Positions 27,107-40,252 are shown, numbered from the stretch's first letter. The stretch is DNA of 46,473 nucleotides from Methanotorris formicicus Mc-S-70 (GCF_000243455.1 NZ_AGJL01000005.1:1-46473); one strand, 5' to 3'. Made by a program: numbers and translations. Notes: generated from the sequence alone by a model not told the origin.

Positions 27107-28012
27107 ATGAGAGGTATAGAGATAGTTTGGCTATCAAAAACTGATTTAACAAACCTAAACTCTGGCGAAGGGGAGAGTAATTTTATTGATGTCAAGAAAT
27201 TTAAGAAAAATGGAGTAGAATATCCTTACGTCTCAGGGCAGGCCATGAGGTATTATATAAAAGAGGCCATTAGAAGGAATTTAGATGAGAATGAATTTAT
27301 GTGCATTCCAGATGATAAAGGAGAAACTTGTAGAAATATAAAAAACTGTATAGGATGTGACCTCTTTGGATTCATGAAGCCAGAGAAAGATGTTGGAGCA
27401 AGAACAAGAGTCTCACCAGTAAAGGTATCACCAGCAATAGGGTTATTGCCATTTGATGAAAATTCAACAGTTGATTTTTTAACAAGAAGATATAGAGGGG
27501 GAGAAAAAGCAGAGGGGGATATAGTAAATGTTGAGATTGGAGTTAATATCTACAAGGTAGGGGTAGCAATCGATGTTAAAAGGGTTGGAGGAGAGGAAAA
27601 GATTGAAAATGGAACTATTAAAGTTGATTACTGCGTAAATAATGAGGAACGCAAAAATAGGATTTCAAAGGTTATTGAATCATTAAGATACTTGTCAGAT
27701 TACTCAAAGCAGGCAAGATTATTGACTGATTTCACACCAGATTTCATAATAATTGCATTTCAAGACATATATTCCCATAGATTGCAAAAGACAATAGATT
27801 TGAAAGGTAATACGATAAATGTTGATTTATTAAAAGTAATTCTTGAAGATGTTTCAGAATATTCACCAAAAATATTTGTTGGGCTTGTTCCAAACTTCTT
27901 TGAGAATGAGGAAGATGTTAAAAAGCTATTTGAAGATTTAAATATAGAAGTTAAAGCTCCTCATGAGGCAATAAAAGATGCATTGAGCTATTTAGGGGAA
28001 ATTAACTTATAA
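27107..28012 (+). CDS. cas7: CRISPR Cas7, Cst2/DevR family backbone subunit
   Basis: This is the RAMP-fold protein that forms the crRNA-binding backbone of Cascade. It begins [21 protein letters not shown], typical of the DevR/Cst2 group, followed by [28 protein letters not shown], and [18 protein letters not shown]. The length of 301 residues is normal. The cas8 stop abuts its ATG, with GGAGGGGGATT as ribosome site. It precedes cas5 by 12 bases. Confidence 0.92.
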   Translation: MRGIEIVWLSKTDLTNLNSGEGESNFIDVKKFKKNGVEYPYVSGQAMRYYIKEAIRRNLDENEFMCIPDDKGETCRNIKNCIGCDLFGFMKPEKDVGARTRVSPVKVSPAIGLLPFDENSTVDFLTRRYRGGEKAEGDIVNVEIGVNIYKVGVAIDVKRVGGEEKIENGTIKVDYCVNNEERKNRISKVIESLRYLSDYSKQARLLTDFTPDFIIIAFQDIYSHRLQKTIDLKGNTINVDLLKVILEDVSEYSPKIFVGLVPNFFENEEDVKKLFEDLNIEVKAPHEAIKDALSYLGEINL

Positions 28013-28024
28013 ATTGGTGTTTCT

Positions 28025-28800
28025 ATGTGGGGGTTGAAGTTTAGATGTGAGGGAATATACTTTGTAAGTTTTAGGAAGCCAGTTACAACCTCTTTATCTT
28101 TAACCTACAAACTTCCCCCATTTACAGCAATTAGGGGAATGATAGGCAACACCTTAGGAATGCCAAGAGATTCATTTGAGATTCAAAATTGGTTTAAGAT
28201 TGGGATGAGAGTTGAAGGCAAAATAGAGATTGGTAGAGAAATGGCTAAATTCTTAAAGATGATTTCAAGAAAATCATGTTATAGATGTGAGAGTTGCGGA
28301 TTTGAGAAAATATCTGACTCAAAGCCAAAAAAATGTCCAAACTGTGGAAAAGAGAATATTATAAAAGTAGAGAAGGTGATTTATGAAAGAAGCTTTCCTT
28401 CCTCACCAATGCATAGAGAGTTTCTAATAATGCCAAAGTATTGGATTTATCTTGTGGGGGAAGAGAAGAAAATAAAAAAGATTTATAATGCCTTAAAAAA
28501 TCCAGAGAGACCTTTATATCTTGGAACTTCTGATGATTTGGTAGATGTTGAGGTATTTGAGCCAGTTAGAGTAAGAGAAGTTGAAGAAAATCAGATAAAT
28601 AGTATCTTAGACGGAATTCATGAAAATTGCATACTTGAAAAACTGCCATACAAGTTTATTCCAATAAAAGACAAGAAAGGTAACTTAAAAGAGGTTTATT
28701 CTGAATATAAACTTGTCTCTATTCCAACAAAGTTTCCATATTTGTCTGAAAAATCTTTAAAAGTTTGGGACTTTGGAGATGAGTTTATTAGGGTGTTCTG

Positions 28801-28801
<1 letters not shown>
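28025..28801 (+). CDS. cas5: CRISPR Cas5 with a zinc-ribbon insertion
   Basis: Cas5 caps the 5' end of the crRNA in Cascade. The N-terminal FVSFRKPVTTSLSLTYKLPPFTAIRGMIGN is the Cas5 RAMP strand with the glycine-rich family pattern. Residues 85-107 carry CYRCESCG and CPNCG, a zinc ribbon (Cys88, Cys91, Cys104, Cys107, plus an extra Cys85) between the two halves of the fold. I do not know this as a normal Cas5 feature. Its stop overlaps the cas3 ATG by one base. Confidence 0.88.
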
Positions 28802-32922
<4,121 letters not shown>

Positions 32923-32995
32923 GCTATCATCTATTCAGTTTAAAAATCCTTAATTTATTTTTGTCTTTTTTTATTTTTAAGAGTTGTTATTCTTT

Positions 32996-33025
32996 GTTTC
33001 CATCCCCCCAGGGTCTGATTTTAAC
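32996..33025 (-). CRISPR. Single leftover CRISPR repeat
   Basis: The 30-base sequence read on the minus strand begins GTTAAAATCAGACC and ends GGATGGAAAC. These are the same outer parts as in the M. jannaschii repeat family, with a GAAAC 3' end as in crRNA tags. Only one copy exists in the window. On its other side 15 bases (33026-33040) remain before the end of an IS remnant starts at 33041. The array has been cut off, probably by this IS. Transcription would run from the IS side towards cas2. Confidence 0.85.
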
Positions 33026-33053
33026 ACAATATTACTATTAACTGACAGTGTGA

Positions 33054-33675
33054 TTACGATATTCCCTTCTTTATTAGTTCTTTACTACACTCTTTAACCA
33101 CTTCATAAAACGATAGTCCATATTTGTATCTCAAATATTCTATGCAGTTTGATACTATCGCCATAAATCTAACGAATCCAATATTGCTCTTTTCAGACGT
33201 TAGATAGTTTCCTTCGATTTCTAAAATCGATTTATCTCTTCTATGCTTTTCTTCTATCTTTGGTCTCTTCATATACTCGCTTATTATGTTCTCTGCCTTC
33301 TTTTTATGGTTTGTAGAGACCAGATACTTAGGTTTTTTCTGATTTTCCATCAACACTGCAACGATTTTAACTCTACCAACATCGGGAATATTCACGATTT
33401 TAGCAGATAATCTAAACTTTATTCCATTAATAGTCCTTAATTTAAGCTTTCACTTGAGTAGCAAGTGAGCAACGAAACCTTTAGGTTTTCGTCTAATTCT
33501 TTCTCGAAATCTTCCTAAACAATTCTTCTACCTTAATCTTCTTACCGAAATACTCGACTATAATGTTTTTCCTAAGTTTACCAATATATTCCATTCCCAA
33601 TTCTTTAGATTTCTTCATAATTTTCTTTGTCGTTACAAAAGTGTCTCCTACGACCGTCCCGATATCTATGTGAAA
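33054..33675 (-). pseudogene. DDE transposase C-terminal fragment, broken
   Basis: The minus strand first reads DIGTVVGDTFVTTKKIM and KELGMEYIGKLRKN, then stops and shifts frame at a palindromic insertion. It resumes as INGIKFRLSAKIVNIPDVGR and IEEKHRRDKSILEIEGNY (the catalytic Glu region) and ends KECSKELIKKG at 33054. The N-terminus is absent, so it is dead. Confidence 0.75.
33451..33492. repeat. Palindromic insertion E4 inside the dead transposase
   Basis: CACTTG-AGTAG-CAAGTG (33451-33467) is a hairpin. It is followed by ACGAAACCT-TT-AGGTTTTCGT (33472-33492), a second near-palindrome. On the minus strand the order (ACGAAA palindrome, TGCT, hairpin) is that of the elements at 4282, 11612 and 35326. 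It coincides with the point where the transposase frame breaks. Flanking duplication is doubtful here. Confidence 0.6.
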
Positions 33676-33727
33676 CAGAAATCTAATAATTTCAATAAAA
33701 TAAAATTAAAAAATAATGATTAAAAAC

Positions 33728-34720
33728 TTACTCCTTCTCCAATCCACACATCTTTCTTAAATCTTTTCCAACCTTCTCAATTAAATGCTCCTTCTCTAAT
33801 CTTCTCATTGCATTTAAGTGTGGTCTTCCTGCAATGTTTTCTAAGCCCCATTCTTTTGCAAATTTACCTTCTTGTATTTCTTTTAAGATTTCTTTCATTG
33901 CTTTTCTTGATTCTTCATTTATAACTCTTGCTCTTCTTGTTAATCCACCGTATTCTGCGGTGTTTGAAACGTCGTTCCACATACCTTGTAATCCTTTTTG
34001 ATATATCAAATCAACAATCAACTTCAACTCATGGCATGTCTCAAAGTATGCCATTTCAGGAGCATATCCTGCCTCAACAAGTGTTTCAAATGCTGCCTTA
34101 ATTAACTCTGTAACTCCACCACATAAAACAACTTGCTCTCCGAATAAATCTGTTTCTGTTTCCTCTCTAAATGTTGTTAAAATTACTCCTGCTCTTGTTA
34201 AACCAATACCTTTTGCCATTCCTAATGCCATATCCAATGCATTTCCTGTATAGTCTTTCTCAACACAAACTAAACCTGGAACACCAAATCCTTCCTCATA
34301 AGTTTTTCTTACCATTGCCCCTGGTGATTTTGGAGCAACCATGATAACATTAACCCCTTCTGGTGGAGTTATTAGCCCAAAGTGAATGTTGTATCCATGT
34401 GAAAAACTCAATGTTTTTCCTTCTTTTAGGTAGGGTTTTATTTGCTCATTGTAGACCTTTGGTTGAACCTCGTCTGGTATAAGGATATGGATTATATCTG
34501 CTTTCTCTGCAGCCTCTTCTATTGTCATTACCTCATGTCCATCATTTATTGCCTTATTCCATGATGCCCCGTTTGGTCTTAAACCAACTACAACATTTAA
34601 TCCACTATCTTTCATGTTTAAGGATTGTGCTCTTCCCTGACTTCCATAACCAATAACTGCTATTATTTTATCTTTTACTGCATCGTAAGTAGCATCTTTT
34701 TCATAGAATATCTTTACCAT
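33728..34720 (-). CDS. ilvC: Ketol-acid reductoisomerase
   Basis: This is the second common step of valine, leucine and isoleucine synthesis. The NADPH-binding Rossmann motif is [21 protein letters not shown]. The metal-binding residues lie in [15 protein letters not shown] and [17 protein letters not shown], and the C-terminal knotted domain follows. At 330 residues this is the short class I form. Two ATG codons are adjacent (34723 and 34720); the second has better spacing from GGTGG. It follows ilvN on the same strand. Confidence 0.97.
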   Translation of the reverse strand: MVKIFYEKDATYDAVKDKIIAVIGYGSQGRAQSLNMKDSGLNVVVGLRPNGASWNKAINDGHEVMTIEEAAEKADIIHILIPDEVQPKVYNEQIKPYLKEGKTLSFSHGYNIHFGLITPPEGVNVIMVAPKSPGAMVRKTYEEGFGVPGLVCVEKDYTGNALDMALGMAKGIGLTRAGVILTTFREETETDLFGEQVVLCGGVTELIKAAFETLVEAGYAPEMAYFETCHELKLIVDLIYQKGLQGMWNDVSNTAEYGGLTRRARVINEESRKAMKEILKEIQEGKFAKEWGLENIAGRPHLNAMRRLEKEHLIEKVGKDLRKMCGLEKE

Positions 34721-34806
34721 CATTCCACCTCATTTTAGTTTTTGTTTGATTCTTATAATTTATTGTGAATTTCAAAATAATTAATTTTGAATGATATTTC
34801 AAATAT

Positions 34807-35313
34807 TTATTTCTTTGGCTTTAGTATCTTTGGCCCCCTAATGAGTGCTGTTAAACCGGTTCTTGCCATTTCTTTTATACCCAAAGGTCTAATCAAATCA
34901 ATAAATGCATTTATCTTATCCTCATCCCCAGTAATCTCAACTGTCAAAGTTTCTGCACTCAAATCGACGATTTTCCCCCTAAATATGTTTGTATATTGGA
35001 TAACTTGTGACTTTGCACTTTCTGTTGGAGCATATACTTTTATTAAACAAAGTTCTCTTTGAACCGTCTTTTTCTCATCCATATCGCTAACTTTTATAAC
35101 ATCAATGAGTTTATTCAACTGCTTAATTACCTGCTCAAGAACCTTATCATCACCTTTAACAACAATTGTCATCCTTGCTATTTCAGGATTTTCCGTTATT
35201 CCAACAGTTATACTCGCAATATTAAAACCTCTCCTCGTAAATAATCCTGAAATCCTCTGCAAAACTCCGGGTTTATGCAAAACCAACGCTGAGATAACAT
35301 GTCTATGTTCCAT
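34807..35313 (-). CDS. ilvN: Acetolactate synthase, small regulatory subunit
   Basis: This subunit confers feedback control by branched-chain amino acids on acetolactate synthase. The N-terminal ACT domain has [29 protein letters not shown], and the second domain includes [17 protein letters not shown] and [14 protein letters not shown]. The start ATG at 35313 follows GGTGATTTTA; an in-frame ATG at 35325 has no such site. The start region is duplicated upstream around insertion E3. Confidence 0.96.
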   Translation of the reverse strand: MEHRHVISALVLHKPGVLQRISGLFTRRGFNIASITVGITENPEIARMTIVVKGDDKVLEQVIKQLNKLIDVIKVSDMDEKKTVQRELCLIKVYAPTESAKSQVIQYTNIFRGKIVDLSAETLTVEITGDEDKINAFIDLIRPLGIKEMARTGLTALIRGPKILKPKK

Positions 35314-35433
35314 TAAAATCACCATAAAAGTTATGTTTTATACCTCTGAGCGAAGCGAAGAGGTATCAGTGCGGGATGAAACGACGCGGCGTTGCGCTGA
35401 GATAACATGTCTATGTTCCATTAAAATCACCAT
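35287..35433 (-). repeat. Palindromic insertion E3 with perfect 39-bp duplication of the ilvN start
   Basis: The 39 bases 35287-35325 (ribosome site and first codons of ilvN) are repeated without mismatch at 35395-35433. The 69-base insert between them has a hairpin: TACCTCT (35341-35347) with AGAGGTA (35359-35365). On the minus strand it contains CGTCGTTTCATC followed by the hairpin with a TTCGCTTCGCTC loop, matching the family seen at 4282 and 11612. The perfect duplication suggests a recent event. Confidence 0.8.
35338..35433 (-). other. 31-codon ORF made by the ilvN start duplication
   Basis: The upstream duplicate keeps GGTGATTTTA and ATG. It begins with the same residues as IlvN (EHRHVISA), then runs into the insertion as QRRVVSSRTDTSSLRSEV and stops at 35338. 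It should be translated as well as ilvN itself. It is most likely a by-product of the insertion, not a designed leader peptide: no run of Leu, Val or Ile codons is present. Confidence 0.5.
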
Positions 35434-35458
35434 GAGTAAGGTTGTCATCTTAAAACAT

Positions 35459-37231
35459 TTAACTATGTTCCTTAATTTCTTCCCTAACATCCTTTATATC
35501 ATCAAAGCATGCCCTTCTTATTTTAGGCTCCTCCCTAACTGGCTGAACGATATTCGTTAATCTTCCTCCAGGTGGAACCATTGGTAATGCTTCGCTCGGG
35601 TCTATTATAAAGTCCAATAAATATGGTTCATTGCTTTTTATTGCCTCCAATAATGCCTCTTTTATTTCTTCAGGATTTGTTATTTTTCTCCCTTTTATTC
35701 CATAACTCTCCGCTAACTTAACAAAGTCAGGACTCTCTCCCAAGTGAACTTCGCACTGCCTCTTTCCATAGTATAGGTTTTGCCACTGATAAACCATTCC
35801 AAGTGTTCTATTATCAAAGATACATATTACAATAGGTATGTCATACTCTCTTATTGTAGCGAGTTCTTGGGAGTTCATTAAAAACCCGCCATCTCCAGTT
35901 ACTGCAATAACGTTATAGTTTGGTTTAGCAACTTTTGCCCCTATTGCAGATGGAAATCCAAAGCCCATAGTCCCCAAACCACCGGAGGATAAAAACGTCC
36001 TTGGATTCTTAACTTTAAAGTAGTGTGCAACCCACATCTGATTTTGCCCAACATCGGTGGTTATAATTGTTTTCTTTAAATTTGGGTCAATTTCCTTTAA
36101 AGCATCCATCAACTCCTTAACTATTCTTTGGGGTTTTAATGGCTTATCATCATACTCCATAAATGGAATTGATGCCTTTTTTAGTTCTTTAACCCTCTCC
36201 ATCCATGATTCTTTATTCTTAATCTCACATCTCATTAAATTGGCTATTAAATCCCTCAATACAATCTTTGCATCTCCAACTATTGGAACATCAACCCTAA
36301 CGTTCTTCCCAATCTCTGCAGGGTCAATATCAATATGTATTATCTTTGCATAAGGAGCAAATGACTTTATATCTCCTGTTATTCTATCTGAGAACCTACA
36401 ACCAATTGCAATTAGAATATCACTCTCAGTAACACAATAGTTTGCTGCCTTTGTTCCATGCATTCCTACCATTCCAAGGGAAAGTGGATGATCCTCTGGA
36501 AAACTTCCCTTACCCATTAATGTTGTGCATACAGGAATCCTTGCAAGTTCTGAGAGTTTAATAAGTTCCTCACTTGCATTTGCAATATTTACTCCCCCAC
36601 CTGCAATAATTACAGGTCTCTCTGCCTCAGCGATTAATTTTGCCGCTCTTTTTATTTGGAGTGGATGTCCTACTGTTGTTGGTTTGTATCCTGGTAAATC
36701 AACAATTGTTGGGATTGGATATTTGTTAATGTCAAATTCTCTCTCCTGAACGTCCTTTGGTAAGTCAATATGGACTGGTCCCGGCCTTCCTGTTGTTGCT
36801 ATCTCAAATGCTGCCCTAAATGTTGAAGGAATATCCTCTGGTCTTTGGATTTGGAAGTTGTGTTTCGTAATTGGCATAAATAAACCAAGGGCATCTATCT
36901 CCTGAAATGCATCATTACCAATCAAATGAGTGGGAACCTGCCCTGTCAATGCTATAACTGGAGAACTGTCTGCATAGGCTGTTGCAACTCCAGTAACCAA
37001 ATTAGTTGCTCCTGGTCCTGAGGTTGATACGCAAACTCCTGGTTCTCCACTCGCCCTTGCAAAACCATCTGCTGCATGTGCTGCTGCCTGTTCGTGCCTT
37101 GTTAAGATGTGGATTAAATCACTCTCATATAATGCATCATAAAAAGGCAACATTGCTCCTCCTGGATATCCGAAGAGTATCTTAACCCCTTCTGCCTCCA
37201 ATGCTTTTATGATACCTTCTGCTCCTTTCAT
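35459..37231 (-). CDS. ilvB: Acetolactate synthase, large catalytic subunit
   Basis: This thiamine diphosphate enzyme makes acetolactate or acetohydroxybutyrate. The protein (590 residues) shows LFGYPGGAMLPFYDAL, the catalytic Glu in LTRHEQAAAHAADGFARA, the FAD-region GMVGMHGTKAANY, and the ThDP motif VTGDGGFLMNSQELATIRE...DN. The start at 37231 follows GGTGATGTC; a longer frame to 37285 lacks a site. It heads the minus-strand ilvB-ilvN-ilvC set. Confidence 0.97.
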   Translation of the reverse strand: MKGAEGIIKALEAEGVKILFGYPGGAMLPFYDALYESDLIHILTRHEQAAAHAADGFARASGEPGVCVSTSGPGATNLVTGVATAYADSSPVIALTGQVPTHLIGNDAFQEIDALGLFMPITKHNFQIQRPEDIPSTFRAAFEIATTGRPGPVHIDLPKDVQEREFDINKYPIPTIVDLPGYKPTTVGHPLQIKRAAKLIAEAERPVIIAGGGVNIANASEELIKLSELARIPVCTTLMGKGSFPEDHPLSLGMVGMHGTKAANYCVTESDILIAIGCRFSDRITGDIKSFAPYAKIIHIDIDPAEIGKNVRVDVPIVGDAKIVLRDLIANLMRCEIKNKESWMERVKELKKASIPFMEYDDKPLKPQRIVKELMDALKEIDPNLKKTIITTDVGQNQMWVAHYFKVKNPRTFLSSGGLGTMGFGFPSAIGAKVAKPNYNVIAVTGDGGFLMNSQELATIREYDIPIVICIFDNRTLGMVYQWQNLYYGKRQCEVHLGESPDFVKLAESYGIKGRKITNPEEIKEALLEAIKSNEPYLLDFIIDPSEALPMVPPGGRLTNIVQPVREEPKIRRACFDDIKDVREEIKEHS

Positions 37232-37393
37232 GACATCACCAAAAATAAAAACTATATCATGTGCGTTAAAGGTTGATAATAGCATAATATAAATTTATTG
37301 CTAATTTATTTTTATTTGGATTGGAATTAATCTTTATTATTTTAAAATTCATGAATGAAATTAATTTTAAAAATCATTTCATAACCAATAATT

Positions 37394-37564
37394 TGTAGTG
37401 TTTTGCTTATTGTTTATGATATATAATATTTATGAATGTTGGTGAAAGGTAAAATCTTTGCATTGTGAATTTAATTATCAATGAAATTAAAAAAGATAAT
37501 AATCAATTTATTGTTTTTTAGAAATTTTATCAATAAACAACATATATATTTTGCAAACGACTAT
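37394..37564. repeat. Decayed TIR element (copy 5)
   Basis: The right end GAAATTTTATCAATAAACA and then CATATATATTTTGCAAACGACTAT is nearly the same as the right end of the copy at 41438. A degenerate left end TAGTGTTTTGCTTAT may begin near 37396. It fills most of the space between ilvB and the thiamine-binding-like gene; no other feature is seen there. Confidence 0.5.
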
Positions 37565-37625
37565 ATTTAAATATTAATTAATGATATATTTATATCTTAG
37601 AATCAAAAGTTTAATTGGTGGAATT

Positions 37626-37913
37626 ATGGTGGTTGCAGAAGTTTCAATAGTTCCAATAGGAGAAGGCCCAAGTGTCTCAAAGTATGTTAAAAAAGCAATA
37701 GGGGTTTTTAAAAAATACAACTTAAAAGTAGAGACGCATGCTATGGGAACAGTTTTAGAAGGAGATTTAGATGAGGTTTTAGAGGCATTTAAAGAAGCAC
37801 ATAGGACAGTTTTAAATGATTCGAAAAGAGTTTTAAGCACTTTAAAAATAGATGAAAGGAAAGATAAAGAAAATACCATGGAAAGGAAATTGAGAGCAAT
37901 TGGGGAGTTATAA
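37626..37913 (+). CDS. MTH1187/YkoF-like thiamine-binding family protein (UPF0045)
   Basis: This is a small (95-residue) ferredoxin-like protein beginning VVAEVSIVPIGEGPSVSKYVKKAIGV, with YNLKVETHAMGTVLEGDLDEVLEA, the standard pattern of UPF0045. Members bind thiamine-like ligands or other small molecules; the physiological role in methanogens is unclear. The start at 37626 follows GGTGGAATT; an earlier ATG at 37581 has no site. Confidence 0.88.
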   Translation: MVVAEVSIVPIGEGPSVSKYVKKAIGVFKKYNLKVETHAMGTVLEGDLDEVLEAFKEAHRTVLNDSKRVLSTLKIDERKDKENTMERKLRAIGEL

Positions 37914-37981
37914 AAGAGAATAAAGGATATATATTTAATTATTTATATATTGTTATGTAAGGGTTATTAATGGAGGGCATT

Positions 37982-38374
37982 ATGGAAAATGAAAATTTTA
38001 AAAAAGTTGTTGATATTTTGGCAAAATATAAAGATACTGACAAATTTAAAATAAAGGTTGGTAAAAATGGAGTTGGTATTGGCATACATAAAAGTGTGGA
38101 AGAAGAGTTAGAAAAACATGAAATTCCAAAAAGTGAAATAGAACTTGCTATTAGAAGGATAGTAGATATTCTTGGTAAAAAAATTACTGAAGATAAAGAA
38201 CCCGAAGAAAATATTGAAAAATACGTGATTGAAAAATTATATTCCAATGAATTGAGGAAGAAGTATTTATTGTTACTAACTCAAATAAATCCTGTATTTG
38301 ACAATATTGAAATTATCACTACATTAAAAGAAAAAGACGGAGTTTCTTTGAAATCTCATACTATAAAAATTTGA
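37982..38374 (+). CDS. Unknown 130-residue protein, possible 3' frameshift
   Basis: Not recognised. The ATG follows GGAGGGCATT. The protein is acidic and helical (FKKVVDILAKYKDTDKF, SVEEELEKHEIPKSEIELA) with no catalytic motif, membrane segment or signal peptide. It stops at an AAAAATTTGA. If one A were missing, the frame would continue as FECIDEDIKKIKEKLDI to 38423, which looks like natural protein and would reach the next gene. A sequence error, mutation or frameshift event is therefore possible. Confidence 0.5.
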   Translation: MENENFKKVVDILAKYKDTDKFKIKVGKNGVGIGIHKSVEEELEKHEIPKSEIELAIRRIVDILGKKITEDKEPEENIEKYVIEKLYSNELRKKYLLLLTQINPVFDNIEIITTLKEKDGVSLKSHTIKI

Positions 38375-38432
38375 GTGTATTGATGAAGATATTAAAAAAA
38401 TTAAAGAGAAATTGGATATTTAAGTCGATAAG

Positions 38433-38717
38433 GTGAAAAATGGATATACTGGATTACATATATTGGAAAAATTTAAAGTTAGAAGGGGAATAAGTAAAAA
38501 TAACAAAGGGGCTGTTTTTCCTTGGAAAGTTGGAATTATTGGATTGTGCGACTATTTAGATGTCATGGTTAAATCTGATGACTTAATTCAATACATTGAG
38601 TTTTTAAAATATTATTTTGAGATTTTAGATAAATACAATAAAAATTTAGAAAATCATCCTGAAATTTTATTATTAAATAATTTGTATAAAAAATACGGAA
38701 AATCACTAATTGATTAA
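38433..38717 (+). CDS. Unknown 94-residue protein, start uncertain
   Basis: Not recognised. The main frame from a GTG at 38433 reads LHILEKFKVRRGISKNN, FPWKVGIIGLCDYLDVMV and YIEFLKYYFEILDKYNKN. However, the best ribosome site (AGGTGAAAA) stands before an ATG at 38440 in a different frame (MDILDYIYWKNLK), which would join the main frame if shifted at AAAAATTT near 38462. One of the two starts must be wrong, or the gene carries a frameshift. It is paired with the preceding unknown gene. Confidence 0.45.
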   Translation: MKNGYTGLHILEKFKVRRGISKNNKGAVFPWKVGIIGLCDYLDVMVKSDDLIQYIEFLKYYFEILDKYNKNLENHPEILLLNNLYKKYGKSLID

Positions 38718-38731
38718 ATTGGTGTTCATAA

Positions 38732-40252
38732 ATGATTCTTGGCATACATGATGGACACAATGCAAGTGCCTCATTAATAGATAACGATAAAATCATCTAT
38801 GCAATAAGTGAAGAGAGATTCACAAGAAAAAAGAACCAACGTGGATTCCCAAAAAACAGCATAGAGCATATTTTAAAAAATGCCAATATTGGGGATATTG
38901 AAGCTATTGCAATTGGCGGGATTTTTAGAAAGGGAAATAGATTGAGAGCATTAAAAAAATTCCAAGAAAAGATGCAAATTCCTACGCTTTACTTCCACCA
39001 CCATCTTTGTCATGCATCCCTCTACCAACTGTCTAATTTTAAGGAATGTATAGTCCTCACTATCGATGGAGGAGGGGATGGATTATCAGCAACCGTTTCT
39101 ATTGCAAATAAAAATGGCTTAGAAATTATTGCGCAGAGTGATTTGATAGATTCTGTTGGTGATTTCTACGCCTCAATAACTGAACTTCTTGGTTTTAAAC
39201 CAATGGAGGATGAAGGTAAAGTTATGTGTCTTTCCTCCTATGACGGAAGTGACGATATTGATTTGAAGGTTATCGATTACAACCCAAAAACTAAATCTTT
39301 CAAAAATTATTTAGGCGTTATTGGGTATGAGGCAACAAAGGCATTAAAGAAACTCATTGGTTATGATGATTCGTTTGAATTTAAAGTTAGGGTTTCAAAA
39401 TATGCTCAAAGGACTTTGGAAGATGTTGTTTTGAAGTTAATTAGGAGTTTTGTTGATGAAACTGGTATTGAGAATGTTGTTTTTAGTGGCGGGGTTGCTC
39501 AAAATGTCAAGTTGAATATGAAAGTTAATGAGATTGCAAACCTCTATATCCCCCCTTTTATGGGGGATGAAGGTTTATCTGTTGGGGCTCCCCTCTTAAT
39601 GAAAAAATGCAGGATTGATTTAAAAAATACCTATTTGGGAATTGAAATAGATAACGATGAAATTGCCAATAAATTGGAAAGTGTTAAAGACAAATACAAA
39701 ATAAGATATTTGGAAGAGGAAGAAATTCCAGAGGTTGTTGGAGATTTAATTGCAAATAATAAAATTGTCTGCATCTGTAGGGGAAAAATGGAGTTTGGAC
39801 CAAGGGCGTTGGGGAATAGGAGTATAATTGCACTTCCAACAAAAGAAAATGCTGAAAAAATCAACAAAATACTTAAAAGAAGTGAATTTATGCCATTTGC
39901 CCCAACGATTTTGTATGAACATGTTGATGAATACTTAGAAAACCCTACATATAGCCCATTTATGACGATGTTGTTTAAAGTTAAAGAAGAAAGTAGGGAA
40001 AAAATTAATGGAGTTGTTCATGTTGACAATACAACAAGGCCACAAACGTTAAAAAGAGAGGTTAATCCTACATATTATGATATTATAAACCATGTTTTTG
40101 AGTCAAAAGGAGTTCCAGTTGTATTGAATACAAGTTTTAATATGCATGGAGAGCCAATTGTTGGAACAGTAGATGATGCTTTGAGGACATTTAGGTATGT
40201 TGGGGATGCTCTGTTGTTGGGAAACTATTTAATGGAGAAGATTTATATATAA
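38732..40252 (+). CDS. Carbamoyltransferase, NodU/CmcH/TobZ family
   Basis: Enzymes of this family move a carbamoyl group from carbamoyl phosphate (via carbamoyl adenylate) to a hydroxyl group. The N-terminal Kae1-like ASKHA domain has LGIHDGHNASASLIDN, the metal-binding YFHHHLCHASLYQ and LTIDGGGDGLSATV. The C-terminal carbamoylation domain has CICRGKMEFGPRALGNRSI and NTSFNMHGEPIVGT. At 506 residues it is complete. The ATG follows TTGGTGTTCATAA. The acceptor is unknown; the family is best known from antibiotic and nodulation factor tailoring, so an archaeal cofactor or glycan may be the substrate. Confidence 0.9.
   Translation: MILGIHDGHNASASLIDNDKIIYAISEERFTRKKNQRGFPKNSIEHILKNANIGDIEAIAIGGIFRKGNRLRALKKFQEKMQIPTLYFHHHLCHASLYQLSNFKECIVLTIDGGGDGLSATVSIANKNGLEIIAQSDLIDSVGDFYASITELLGFKPMEDEGKVMCLSSYDGSDDIDLKVIDYNPKTKSFKNYLGVIGYEATKALKKLIGYDDSFEFKVRVSKYAQRTLEDVVLKLIRSFVDETGIENVVFSGGVAQNVKLNMKVNEIANLYIPPFMGDEGLSVGAPLLMKKCRIDLKNTYLGIEIDNDEIANKLESVKDKYKIRYLEEEEIPEVVGDLIANNKIVCICRGKMEFGPRALGNRSIIALPTKENAEKINKILKRSEFMPFAPTILYEHVDEYLENPTYSPFMTMLFKVKEESREKINGVVHVDNTTRPQTLKREVNPTYYDIINHVFESKGVPVVLNTSFNMHGEPIVGTVDDALRTFRYVGDALLLGNYLMEKIYI

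Larger units (their letters stand above)
33041..33690 (-). mobile_element. Truncated insertion sequence D, first copy
   Basis: ACTGACAGTGTGATTACGA marks the outer end at 33041; the same sequence occurs at 46419 in the same orientation. Inside is the C-terminal part of a DDE transposase on the minus strand. The 5' half of the element is missing. It borders the CRISPR repeat on one side and the ilvC gene on the other. Confidence 0.75.

Noticed and set aside
35338-35433. Leader peptide attenuator for the ilv operon
   Set aside because: The peptide lacks runs of Leu, Val or Ile codons and its first part is an exact copy of the ilvN start, so a by-product of insertion is the simpler reading.
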